From NCBI GenBank assembly GCA_030065755.1, contig JASJDA010000014.1, positions 1-61,087 on the forward strand: DNA of 61,087 nucleotides, in the 5' to 3' direction. Positions 46,364 through 55,051 of this stretch are shown here, piece after piece (the stretch's first letter is position 1; every line of letters begins with the position of its first letter). Made by a program: the position numbers and the translations under genes. Source of the DNA: Prochloraceae cyanobacterium (GTDB lineage Bacteria > Cyanobacteriota > Cyanobacteriia > Cyanobacteriales > JASJDA01). A model generated the notes under the pieces. The model had not been told where the DNA came from. It made no database searches and saw only the letters and a list, made by a program, of their open reading frames with translations.

Positions 46364-47137
46364 TCAGTCTTTTTTGTAGTGATAAACTAAAATACCTTCA
46401 TTTTTTCCGTCATAATAATCTATAGTTAAACGATCGCGATCGATTTTAAAGCTATAAGCAGCACTTAAAGCCTTTAAGTAATTACTTTCTTGTTGTAAAA
46501 TTAGTCTCTCACAAGACATTCTAGTAGTGGCAAATCCAACAAATCTAATTGCATTTCCTTTTTGTCTGTAAGTACCATTGTATAAATTACAACTAGCGGT
46601 TCCAGTTATTTTCCCATTATTAAAAGAGGCAGTAATATTAGTGTTTGGCAGAACTTTTTGGTCATTTAATCTCTCAAGTTCCCAAGTAGTATTATTTAAA
46701 ACGTTCATTTGGGTTCGATCGGGAAGACTTTCTAATGTTCTTAAGTCGTCTTTAGCTCTAGACAAGAGTTGGGTGCGACTGCAGGAATTGGTTCTTAATT
46801 GCGTGTTATTGCCAAAAGCATATACGAGATATGTTTCTCTGAGGTTAAAGTTAATTCCACAAGCGGCACTGTGTAATCCTGTAGCAATAGTAACTGTGTC
46901 GCCTAGTTCTCCTTTCCAGATTGTTTGTACTCTAAAATTAACTTCTATCTGAGATTCATTCTGCTCTTTACTAATGACTTGACCAGCAAAAACAGCCGTT
47001 GCTCTTTCTTTTTCTTCTAATGGTGGTAGGGGACGCATACAGCTACAAGCCAGTGCAACTCGATAATTGATTTTAAAAAATAACGCTACAAAAAACACTA
47101 AAACAATTGTTACTTCGATCGGACGATTAAATTTCAT
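46364..47137 (-). CDS. Secreted TIMP/netrin-like plus META (HslJ-like) domain protein
   Basis: I prefer ATG 47137 (257 aa), which gives a clean signal peptide (MKFNRPIEVTIVLVFFVAL...); the frame extends to another ATG at 47176. Cleavage before CSC at ALA-C puts cysteines at the mature N-terminus, as in TIMP/NTR folds: ACSCMRPLPPLEEKERATAV, FRVQTIWKGELGDTV and SAACGINF. A META domain follows (NTTWELERLNDQKVLP, GTASCNLYNGTYRQKG, TRMSCE). META domains occur in heat-shock HslJ and secreted inhibitors. Function unknown; a protease-inhibitor role is possible. Confidence 0.8.
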   Translation of the reverse strand: MKFNRPIEVTIVLVFFVALFFKINYRVALACSCMRPLPPLEEKERATAVFAGQVISKEQNESQIEVNFRVQTIWKGELGDTVTIATGLHSAACGINFNLRETYLVYAFGNNTQLRTNSCSRTQLLSRAKDDLRTLESLPDRTQMNVLNNTTWELERLNDQKVLPNTNITASFNNGKITGTASCNLYNGTYRQKGNAIRFVGFATTRMSCERLILQQESNYLKALSAAYSFKIDRDRLTIDYYDGKNEGILVYHYKKD

Positions 47138-47402
47138 TTGTGATTTTTTTACCTGCACCAGATGGGAGACGAACAATTATAATACTACTTAGACTTATTG
47201 GCTGTGGTAATTGTTTCTTCCTGCCTCTGCTATAATTTTGAGTTAGAAGTGAAGCCAATCAACTGCGGCTATTTTGTGCGCTCGAAGCGTTGTTTAAGTT
47301 TTTTCCCTGTATCTCCACCAATAATTATTGACTCTAAACCTAAAAAAAATCTACTGTTCTAACTCTGTTGCTAAGTCTTTCCCTGCTTCTAAAATATCTT
47401 CA

Positions 47403-47527
47403 GATCCCTACATCTACTGGGGGATTTCACGATCGCTTGCTGCTGGGTCTGAGATCTTCTCAACCCTTCCACGAGTACGGACGTGGGGTTACAACCGACA
47501 CTACTGCGTGGGGGAAGAGCCTTTTTT
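47403..47527 (+). ncRNA. Candidate structured leader or small RNA
   Basis: Three consecutive hairpins can form: ATCCC/GGGAT (47404-47425), GGGT-GAG/CTC-ACCC (47444-47465) and CCACG/CGTGG (47469-47486). A T6 run follows at 47522-47527, and the next gene starts 40 bases later. The local GC content stands out from the AT-rich spacer. No known RNA family recognised. Confidence 0.25.
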
Positions 47528-47567
47528 CGACACTTAAAGGTAATATATTTAAGAAAACAAAGAGTAA

Positions 47568-48389
47568 ATGAACACTAACGAATTAAAATTTCTCCTCAAG
47601 TTGTTCGATTGTAGCGATCGTCGAGCATATCTGGCTAGTCCTATTTTCCGGAATTTCCCTGACAAAGAGATAATTTCTCAGAAATTAGCTGCTGATGGAC
47701 TAATCGATTTTAGCCAAGAAATTTCTGCTGTTTTTATTGCACCACCAGGTTCGGCGTTGCTTAATCTTCCCATAGAAGAATTACCCATCTCGGACATAGA
47801 ATTTAGAATCCTCGATAGAATCAATAGATACCCTGGAATCCAACCCAAGCAGATCCATATTAAAACCAAAGAAAAATTGCTTAAAACAGCAGAATTGCAC
47901 GATATTTTACACAGTTTTCACTCGCGAGGTTTAATTTTCATTGAAACCGAACTGAAAAACCAAAAGGTTTTGGTATGGCTTACTGAAAGAGGATTGCAAT
48001 GCGTAAAAAAATTGCAAAATTACTTCGAGTCTTTACGCAAAGAATCTGTAGAGGAAGTGGATGAGACTTCAACTTTTGTACCATCTCAAGTAGATCCTCC
48101 ATCTACTGAAACTTCTAGTAAACTGACAGATGAAGAAATTTTGCAGGTAATTCGGGATTTAGACAAAGAACTAGGTACAGATAATTATTTGCCCATCTTT
48201 TATCTGCGGCAAAAGTTACAACCGCCACTTTCTAGAGAAGAATTAGATACAGTAATTTATCGCCTGCAACGCAGTGACAAAATTGAACTTAGTTCCTTAC
48301 AAGAAGGAATGAACTATACAAAAGAGCAAATTGATGCTGCAATTAATCAAGGTATTGGTAGGCGATTATTTTTTATTATTCTCAATTAA
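47568..48389 (+). CDS. Winged-helix-like protein, first gene of an ATPase pair
   Basis: 273 aa, soluble. Residues ~75-150 look like a winged helix (EFRILDRINRYPGIQPKQIH, then LHSFHSRGLIFIE) and a second one lies at ~185-260 (ILQVIRDLDKELGTDNYLPI, then LDTVIYRLQRSDKIELSSL). A Ser/Pro/Glu-rich linker joins them. The AAA ATPase gene follows after 42 bases, so the two probably work together. Family name not recognised. Confidence 0.75.
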   Translation: MNTNELKFLLKLFDCSDRRAYLASPIFRNFPDKEIISQKLAADGLIDFSQEISAVFIAPPGSALLNLPIEELPISDIEFRILDRINRYPGIQPKQIHIKTKEKLLKTAELHDILHSFHSRGLIFIETELKNQKVLVWLTERGLQCVKKLQNYFESLRKESVEEVDETSTFVPSQVDPPSTETSSKLTDEEILQVIRDLDKELGTDNYLPIFYLRQKLQPPLSREELDTVIYRLQRSDKIELSSLQEGMNYTKEQIDAAINQGIGRRLFFIILN

Positions 48390-48431
48390 AATCCTGCGGA
48401 AGTTAATTTTTGGAGTTGGGATAGATACACT

Positions 48432-50444
48432 ATGGCATCCATCGAACAAATTATTCAACGAGAAATCAATCCTTTTGATACTGTAACTTTTCGTACTGGT
48501 AACTTTTGGCAGGAGCAACAAAATTCAAATTTAACTGTTGAATCGATACATCGACAGGAACTCGATCGAATTATACAAGTTCTCGATCGAGTAGGTTCTG
48601 ACCATCAAACTCGTACTATTTTGCTTTGTGGTGAAAGAGGTTCGGGAAAAAGTTATTTATTAAGTCGTTTGAAAAAACTACTTAATTATAAAGCTTTTTT
48701 TGGTTATATTGGCCCTTGGGCCGATAGCGATCGCCTCTGGCGGCACGTACTCCGCTACACTGTTGATAGTTTGACCCACTCTCCCGAAAACGAGCAAGAA
48801 TCTCAACTACTGCTGTGGCTGAAAAGTTTGTCTGCTTTGCGCGATCGCGCTACGGCTAAACAATTAGTGAGTGCGCGAGGACTTTTTATTCTCAACCTTA
48901 GAAGTACTTACCCCAGTGGTATTTATCAGCCTAAAGATTTTTTTAGCTCACTATACGCTCTCATTAATCCTCAATTAAATCCCCTCGCTTGTGACTGGTT
49001 GCGAGGAGAAGATATAGATGAAGAGGATTTAAAACTTTTGGCTGTAAAACGTCCCATTAACACTGAAGATGCAGCCCAAAATATTCTATCTAACTTTGGC
49101 AAAATTGCTACCGATACTAAACCAATTGTATTGTGTTTCGATCAACTTGATAAACTTGCTCTATCTCCTGATGGTCTTTCTGGTCTTCAACCATTATTTA
49201 CGATTAATAGTACGATTCATAATGAAAAATTGAAAAATTTTTTGATTATTATTAGCTTGGTAACGGAAACTTGGCAAGAAAATAAAAAACATCTCATTCA
49301 AGCAGATCTAGATAGATTAGATCGACAAATTTTACTCAAGGATATCAATCTCATTCAAGCAGAAACTATTTGGGCTAAACGATTATTTCCTCTTCACGAT
49401 CGAGCCATACCTCAACCAAAATCGGCAATTTATCCCTTAAATACTAAAACTTTAGAGGAAGAATTTCCTGGAGGAAAAACCAATCCAAGGGATACTCTTA
49501 AACTGGGAAGAAAACTGATCCAAGAATATAAAATAGGAATTAGTCGAGAAACCGAACCGAATAAAATAGAAATACCAATTGTTCGAGAAACTAAATCGAT
49601 CGCGAATAAAATAACCAGGGAAATCGCTTCAGATAATATAGCTGCTTTTAAATTAATCTGGAAGCAAGAATTTACTAAAACTCAGCAGAAAGTAACTCAA
49701 ATTAAAAAATTCTCCTCTCCAGGTTTAATTAAAATGTTGCAAGAAGCATTAAATGCTTTAGAAATACAAGGAGTAACATCCAATTTATTAACGAGTAGAA
49801 GCTACAAAAGTTACTCTTTAAGTTATCAGCGATCGCCTGAGGAAAAAGTAGGAATTGTCTGGACAGAAGATGCTAATATGGCCACTTTCTTCTACGTAAT
49901 GCTCGCTTGTCAAAAAGCGATCGAGCGGAATTTGTGCCAAACTCTATATTTAATTCGCAGTGAAAAATTAGGCAACCCAAAAAACAAAGGATACAAACTT
50001 TATCAGCAAGTTTTTGTTAATTCTGACCACATTCACATTATACCAGAACTAAAATCTATTTATTATTTAGCTACTTATCACAGTTTAGTAAATGCTGTTT
50101 GTGCTGGAGAGTTAGTAGTAGGGGATACTCCTCCTAATATCAAACAATTAGAATCTTTTATCCGCGATTCTCAAGTATTAAATGACTGTCCTCTAATACA
50201 GAAAATATTAAATTTAAAAGCTCCCATAAATAGAGAGCCAGTAAAAGAATTTTTATTGAATATAATTAAAACTCAGCAGGTGATGGGGCTGACTACTTTA
50301 ATACAAACTGTTTGCAGTCACTTTTCTCAAATAAGTGAAACTAGAATTGAGCAACTAATTCAGGAACTTTCTCAAGAAAATATCATTAAAATTCTCAATG
50401 AAGGAATAGAAAAAGAAGCACAGTTAGTATTCTTGATTAAGTAA
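48432..50444 (+). CDS. AAA/P-loop ATPase with C-terminal winged helix, unknown role
   Basis: 670 aa. Walker A GERGSGKSYL (67-76) and Walker B VLCFDQLDKL (D237, D240). A WLRGEDIDEEDLK segment (189-201) just before Walker B recalls the DUF2791/BrxD-like and ORC-type ATPases, from memory. Residues ~420-560 hold another alpha/beta domain (KVGIVWTEDANMATFFYVML, TLYLIRSEKLGNPK). The last ~70 residues are winged-helix-like (TLIQTVCSHFSQISETRIEQ). It is paired with a winged-helix protein. DNA or nucleoprotein handling is plausible; the process is unknown. Confidence 0.82.
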   Translation: MASIEQIIQREINPFDTVTFRTGNFWQEQQNSNLTVESIHRQELDRIIQVLDRVGSDHQTRTILLCGERGSGKSYLLSRLKKLLNYKAFFGYIGPWADSDRLWRHVLRYTVDSLTHSPENEQESQLLLWLKSLSALRDRATAKQLVSARGLFILNLRSTYPSGIYQPKDFFSSLYALINPQLNPLACDWLRGEDIDEEDLKLLAVKRPINTEDAAQNILSNFGKIATDTKPIVLCFDQLDKLALSPDGLSGLQPLFTINSTIHNEKLKNFLIIISLVTETWQENKKHLIQADLDRLDRQILLKDINLIQAETIWAKRLFPLHDRAIPQPKSAIYPLNTKTLEEEFPGGKTNPRDTLKLGRKLIQEYKIGISRETEPNKIEIPIVRETKSIANKITREIASDNIAAFKLIWKQEFTKTQQKVTQIKKFSSPGLIKMLQEALNALEIQGVTSNLLTSRSYKSYSLSYQRSPEEKVGIVWTEDANMATFFYVMLACQKAIERNLCQTLYLIRSEKLGNPKNKGYKLYQQVFVNSDHIHIIPELKSIYYLATYHSLVNAVCAGELVVGDTPPNIKQLESFIRDSQVLNDCPLIQKILNLKAPINREPVKEFLLNIIKTQQVMGLTTLIQTVCSHFSQISETRIEQLIQELSQENIIKILNEGIEKEAQLVFLIK

Positions 50445-50462
50445 AATGTTTACAACTATGCT

Positions 50463-50512
50463 TAAGGGTTGTTGGCTGTTGGCTGTTGGCTGTTTGCTAT
50501 TTGCTGTTTGTT
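50463..50512. repeat. TTGGCTG heptad array
   Basis: Tandem TGTTGGC / TGTTTGC units between the convergent ATPase and phosphohexomutase genes. Reverse-complement relative of the CAAACAACAAACAGC repeat near 6213-6250. Confidence 0.7.
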
Positions 50513-50529
50513 TATAATTCTCTTCCTCT

Positions 50530-51972
50530 TCAGACATTATTAGCCCAATCTCTTGCCCAAGTCAGAGTTTTGCGAACTTCTACTGAGGTTGGTGCTTCGC
50601 AGTACAAGCGCAATACTGGTTCGGTACCGCTAAAGCGAATTAATAGCCAACTTCCATCGGCTAAGCGAAATTTATAACCGTCAACAGTAATGCAATCTAC
50701 AATTGATTTACCTGCTATTTCTTGAGGTGTTTCTGTTTCTAAGCGATCGAGCAATCGCGATCGCACCTCCATACTAGCTAGGGGCAGGTCAATTCTGTCG
50801 TAGAAAGATTTAAAATTAGTTAAATCTTGCAATTGAGCGTATAAGGCGCTTAAATCCTGTTGGGATTCGACGATCGCTTCTAGGACGTAAAGTGCTGATA
50901 GTAAGGCATCTCGTTCGGGAATGTGGGTTCCGTAACCAATTCCTCCTGATTCTTCTCCACCTATTAGTACCTCTGCTGCTAGCATCCGATCGGCGATATA
51001 TTTATATCCGATCGGGGTTTCATATAGAGCTAGATTGTATTGTTTGGCCAGGCGAGGTATGATATCGGAGCCGCTGACTGTTTTTACTACTTCTCCTTTC
51101 CATCCTCGACGTTTTGCCAGATGTTCTAACAAAATGGGGATTAAGATCTGGGAACTGAGAAAATTTCCTTGACCGTCTACAGCAGCGATGCGATCGCTAT
51201 CTCCGTCAAACACCAATCCTACTCTAATGCTATCTTCTTGCTGGCGTTCTCCTTGTTTGATAATGCCGAACAATTCAGACAGGTAGCGAGGTAAAGGTTC
51301 GGGGGGGTTTCCACCAAATAGGGGATCGCGCTTGCTGTGAATTTCTTCGATTTCGGTCTCTAGCAGCCTGCTCAAACCGCTTGCAGCCGCACCATACATC
51401 ACGTCTGCATATACGTACAGTTTTTTTGTAGCGATCGCACTCTGGATTTTCTCTACGTCCACTTTAGAGCGTAATTCGTGGCAATAACTGGGCCAAGGAT
51501 CGAATAATTCTACAATTCCTGGCTTTTCCGCTTCTTGCTGAGGAGATCCTAACAAAGCTTCTATTTGCTTGGTTACTTCTGGAGAAACCGAACCTCCAAA
51601 GGCTCCTTTTACTTTCAATCCTAAATAGTATGCTGGGTTGTGACTGGCTGTAATTACTATTGCTCCTAGAGCATTTTGCGTCTTAGCTGCCCAACTAAAT
51701 GCAGGTGTGGGGGCGTAACTTTTAGATAGGAGTACGTCAAATCCTGCTTTTGCTGATGCTTCTGCTGCTGTTTTGGCAAACTCTTCTGCCATAAACCTGC
51801 GATCGTAGCCGACAATTATGCGGCGAGTGTCTCGATCTTTTCCATAATTTTCAGCTAATACTTGCGCTGCTAGGGGGGCTAGCATGGCCACGCGATCGAA
51901 GGTAAAATCGGCTGCAATTACACCTCGCCAGCCATCTGTACCAAATTTTATGGGTTTTGTGCTAACTGGCAT
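50530..51972 (-). CDS. Phosphoglucomutase/phosphomannomutase family enzyme
   Basis: 480 aa alpha-D-phosphohexomutase. Phosphoserine loop TASHNPAYYLGLKVKG, metal loop VFDGDSDRIAAVD, sugar loop GGEESGGIGYG and phosphate loop RFSGTEPVLRLY are all present. It interconverts hexose 1- and 6-phosphates, supplying NDP-sugar synthesis (compare the pyrophosphorylase at 59644) and glycogen metabolism (glgP). Substrate preference among glucose, mannose and glucosamine is not decided by motifs I can see. Confidence 0.93.
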   Translation of the reverse strand: MPVSTKPIKFGTDGWRGVIAADFTFDRVAMLAPLAAQVLAENYGKDRDTRRIIVGYDRRFMAEEFAKTAAEASAKAGFDVLLSKSYAPTPAFSWAAKTQNALGAIVITASHNPAYYLGLKVKGAFGGSVSPEVTKQIEALLGSPQQEAEKPGIVELFDPWPSYCHELRSKVDVEKIQSAIATKKLYVYADVMYGAAASGLSRLLETEIEEIHSKRDPLFGGNPPEPLPRYLSELFGIIKQGERQQEDSIRVGLVFDGDSDRIAAVDGQGNFLSSQILIPILLEHLAKRRGWKGEVVKTVSGSDIIPRLAKQYNLALYETPIGYKYIADRMLAAEVLIGGEESGGIGYGTHIPERDALLSALYVLEAIVESQQDLSALYAQLQDLTNFKSFYDRIDLPLASMEVRSRLLDRLETETPQEIAGKSIVDCITVDGYKFRLADGSWLLIRFSGTEPVLRLYCEAPTSVEVRKTLTWARDWANNV

Positions 51973-52152
51973 AAAACTATTAATAGTAATTAATGTTTGA
52001 ACCCAGTCGCTTGAATGCTTGTTAACTGGATCCTCGATCGCTTTATCTTACCACAATAATGAAGTAAAATTTCAAATAAAATCAATTGCCTTTGAGCCCT
52101 CAGGACGAGGAAGAGCTGGTTAAAATACTCTGCCAATTTGTCTTTTTTTTTG

Positions 52153-52539
52153 CTAATTGGGAGGTGTTTGAACCTCTTCACCATTAATTGGTGCTATTGC
52201 CTCTTCCCCAGTAGCTAAGTTTTTCAGTTCGGCAATTAATGGGGTTTCATCCTGCAGATGTACCAGAAAATCTTGTAACCTCATTCTTTGAATATAAGGC
52301 CATCCTCCAGTTTCATCTATTTCCTTAAGAAAATGATAAAGAGAATTGCGGGTATCTGGTAAAGATTCCTGAAACATCTCTTCTCGAATTGTTCGATGTA
52401 ATAATTCAAGAGAGCGCAGCAATGATAACAAAGCGCGACTATCTCCTTCGTGTTTCTTTGCCAGATTCCAAATAGTAGAACTAATTTCTTCTAGTTGGGA
52501 TTCCAGTTGGCGGCTTTTCAAATTTAAATCGCATTTCAT
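52153..52539 (-). CDS. Conserved cyanobacterial-type helical protein, unknown function
   Basis: 128 aa soluble protein, mostly helical (LESQLEEISSTIWNLAKKH, LLSLLRSLELLHRTIREEMF), with a central GGWPYIQRMRLQDFL and an acidic/Pro-rich tail. There are no motifs of known enzymes. It sits upstream of the phosphohexomutase on the same strand with a 180-base spacer. It looks like a real gene by length and codon pattern. Confidence 0.6.
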   Translation of the reverse strand: MKCDLNLKSRQLESQLEEISSTIWNLAKKHEGDSRALLSLLRSLELLHRTIREEMFQESLPDTRNSLYHFLKEIDETGGWPYIQRMRLQDFLVHLQDETPLIAELKNLATGEEAIAPINGEEVQTPPN

Positions 52540-52694
52540 TGATTTTAGTTAGAAAAATCCACATTATCATAACTTCTTTTGAAGATTAGTTCATAATTTA
52601 TAAGTATTTCTTAAAAGAATTGGGAGGCGAGTCGATCGAAATAGTAACCCTCTTTTGTTATTTTGAGATTACACGACTTGGCTGCGAAAATAAT

Positions 52695-52756
52695 GGAGAC
52701 TCTCAGCTCTGTTGCTTAAACTCATTTTAGTTTATAGCAACAGACTGAGAGTCCCC
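52695..52756 (-). terminator. Long terminator-like hairpin after acsF
   Basis: GACTCTCAG pairs with CTGAGAGTC, and further in GTTGCT pairs with AGCAAC and AAACT with AGTTT, giving a stem of over 20 bp with small bulges. On the minus strand ATTATTTTC follows. It ends the acsF transcript. Confidence 0.75.
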
Positions 52757-52803
52757 ACGCACAGAATGGAATTATTACCAATTGCTACTTCAATCTCGTC
52801 CAA

Positions 52804-53880
52804 CTAACGAACAGTTCCTCTGAGAGCCTCAGCATCAATGGGTTTGAGAAGATACAAGCGTAAGAAATCTCCAGCAATGCCTGCAATTAAAGGAATTTTG
52901 CGCAGGAACTTCACGAATTTGGGAGCGTTACTTTGTTCGACTTCTTTGAGTTTTTGGTTGCGATCGGAGCAACGGTAGACCCGTTTGAAAAATTCTGGAT
53001 GCTCTACGTCCAGAATTACTGGGAAAGCTCTAGCTGAAGTATTATTAGTTTCGCGGATAACTTGTTTGTCGAATTCGGTGGCATCGATTCCTAAAGAGTT
53101 GTAGAAATCGGTTCGTTCTTGAACGGTTAAAGTATGGGTAACAAAAACCGACAATAAAGAAAAACGCGCCCATAACTTACCGTGCCAAGTATCCCACATA
53201 TGACGCTGGCTTCGCACTAAGGCAGTAAAAATATCTCCGTGACGATTTTCATCTTGACACCAATTATCGAAGAATGAGAACAGAGGATGAAACTTGTGTT
53301 CGGGATGTTTTTCTAGGTGACGGTAGGTGATGATGTAACGCCAGTAGCCAATTTTTTCCGAGAGATACACCGTATAAATAACCAACTCTGGTTTAAAGAA
53401 GGTGTAGGTGCGTTTTTTGGTCAAATAGCTCAAATCTAAGGAAATGCCAAAATCTGCCATCGCCTTGTTAATAAATCCTGCATGACGGGCTTCATCTCTC
53501 GCCATGTGATGAAACATTTCCGCTAACAAGGGACTGCGACCTTTAAGCTTGCGAGATAGCTCTTTGAATAACAGAAAGCCAGAAAATTCCGAAGTACAAG
53601 AACGCTCTAGAAAGTCAATAAAAGCCCTGCGAGTAGTTTCATCGACGTTTTCCCAAGTTCGGTTAAATTGCTCGTCGCGGACGAAGTGGTGGCGATTGTA
53701 GTCCGTTCGCATTTGTTCGAGCATCGCTTCTAGCTCTTCTTGCTGAGAGGATAAATCTAAATTAGCTACTGCATCGAAGTCTGTAGTGTAAAATCGAGGC
53801 GTGAGAAGTGTTTCTTTTACCGGAGCTTTGACACCTGGTCTGAGTTCTTCTATTCCTGGTTGGGGTGCGGTTGCTACCAT
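52804..53880 (-). CDS. acsF: Mg-protoporphyrin IX monomethyl ester oxidative cyclase
   Basis: 358 aa diiron enzyme that makes the fifth ring of chlorophyll (protochlorophyllide synthesis) using O2. The diiron ligand motifs are clear: MARDEARHAGF and CQDENRHGDIF, with upstream RSCTSEFSGFLLFKEL. Many cyanobacteria carry two copies (ChlAI/ChlAII). Because this one is divergent from ho and hemN, it is probably the low-oxygen ChlAII-type isoform; this is inference from context. It starts 280 bases from ho across a shared control region. Confidence 0.95.
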   Translation of the reverse strand: MVATAPQPGIEELRPGVKAPVKETLLTPRFYTTDFDAVANLDLSSQQEELEAMLEQMRTDYNRHHFVRDEQFNRTWENVDETTRRAFIDFLERSCTSEFSGFLLFKELSRKLKGRSPLLAEMFHHMARDEARHAGFINKAMADFGISLDLSYLTKKRTYTFFKPELVIYTVYLSEKIGYWRYIITYRHLEKHPEHKFHPLFSFFDNWCQDENRHGDIFTALVRSQRHMWDTWHGKLWARFSLLSVFVTHTLTVQERTDFYNSLGIDATEFDKQVIRETNNTSARAFPVILDVEHPEFFKRVYRCSDRNQKLKEVEQSNAPKFVKFLRKIPLIAGIAGDFLRLYLLKPIDAEALRGTVR

Positions 53881-54033
53881 GAATCTTCCTAAATTACGCT
53901 TTACATTTTAAGTTATCGGTATTTTGCTATTTTTACTAGCACTTGTTATTAAAGTTTTACACGGTCTTAAACGAGAATTTTGAAGTAGAAAGTTAAGTAA
54001 AAAATTGAAAACTTTTTTTGAGCTTTTTGTCGA

Positions 54034-54062
54034 TAATCACTTTACTCTCTATACAGTGATTA
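54034..54062. promoter_or_regulatory. Inverted repeat in the acsF / ho control region
   Basis: TAATCACT and AGTGATTA (8 bp each, perfect) are separated by 13 bases. It lies 98 bases before the ho start and ~150 from acsF, a likely operator. In Synechocystis the corresponding genes are activated by the MarR-type regulator ChlR; binding here is a guess. Confidence 0.45.
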
Positions 54063-54160
54063 AATGTGAAGAAGACTGATAAAAATTCGATTAGAACCCT
54101 TGGAATTGTACCTGCTAGGCTACTCTGCCATATTTTTTTTTGAATCAATGAGGTATTTAG

Positions 54161-54913
54161 ATGAGCATTAATTTAGCCACAAAACTGCGTGAAGAAACAG
54201 CAAAAGCTCATACCAATGCGGAAAATAGCACCTTTATGAAATGTTTTCTTAAAGGAATTGTTAACGAAGAAATTTTCCGTAAGTTCACAGCTAACTTGTA
54301 TTTTATTTACAGTGCCTTAGAAGAAGAGCTGCAGCGCCACAGCAACCATCCCGTAGTAGGAAAAATTTATTTTCCTGAAATAAATCGCAAAGAAAATTTA
54401 GAAAAAGATTTAGAATATTACTACGGTGAAAACTGGAAAGAGCAAATTGCGCCTACTCCAGAATGTCAGACTTTTGTCGATCGCATTCACGAAGTAGCAG
54501 CATCAGAAACACCTCTATTAGTCGCTCACGCTTACGTGCGTTATCTAGGCGATCTTTCTGGCGGTCAAGGATTGAAAACTATTGCTAAATCGGCAATGAA
54601 TTTACCTGAAGGTAAAGGAACAAACTTTTATCAATTTGATGCTTTTAACAGCTTTGAAGAAATACAAGCATTCAAGGGTAAATATCGCCAAGCTTTAAAT
54701 TCTTTACCAATAGATGAAGCTACAGCTCAAAAAATTACTGACGAAGCTGTCCGCGTTTTCGATCTAAATCGCAATGTTATGCACGGCTTAGAAGGGTTCA
54801 TCACTTCAATAGTAGATCCGAGTGTTTTAGCTGAAATTAACTCTCAGGTAATTCCTGGCAGTACAGAAAGACCTCATCCCCATGCTGCACGAATGGTAGC
54901 TGCGGCTGAATAA
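54161..54913 (+). CDS. ho: Heme oxygenase (biliverdin-forming)
   Basis: 250 aa. It opens heme to biliverdin, the precursor of phycobilins, using ferredoxin electrons. Proximal heme ligand H17 lies in ETAKAHTNAEN, and the distal helix has RYLGDLSGGQGLKTIAK. The length fits cyanobacterial HO1/HO2. With hemN directly downstream and acsF divergent, it is probably the HO2-type, low-oxygen-induced isoform; this depends on context, not on sequence differences I can verify. Confidence 0.95.
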   Translation: MSINLATKLREETAKAHTNAENSTFMKCFLKGIVNEEIFRKFTANLYFIYSALEEELQRHSNHPVVGKIYFPEINRKENLEKDLEYYYGENWKEQIAPTPECQTFVDRIHEVAASETPLLVAHAYVRYLGDLSGGQGLKTIAKSAMNLPEGKGTNFYQFDAFNSFEEIQAFKGKYRQALNSLPIDEATAQKITDEAVRVFDLNRNVMHGLEGFITSIVDPSVLAEINSQVIPGSTERPHPHAARMVAAAE

Positions 54914-55051
54914 GTAAAAAGTAGCAAAAATTAGTGCTGAGTAAAAAGTACTGGGTTCTGGGTCAATATAGGTACCTAAACTTATTAGTATTCAGAATTC
55001 AGTATTTAGAACTTAGCACTGAAAAATACATTTTTCCAGGTAACTAAAAAC

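Noticed and set aside
47328-47571. Two overlapping plus-strand frames of 67-69 codons before the winged-helix gene
   Set aside because: They cross the structured GC-rich segment and disagree in frame; RNA structure explains the region better than coding.
51990-52184. 64-codon minus-strand frame
   Set aside because: It overlaps the end of the 128 aa gene and consists of Lys/Leu-rich sequence with no ribosome site; not convincing.
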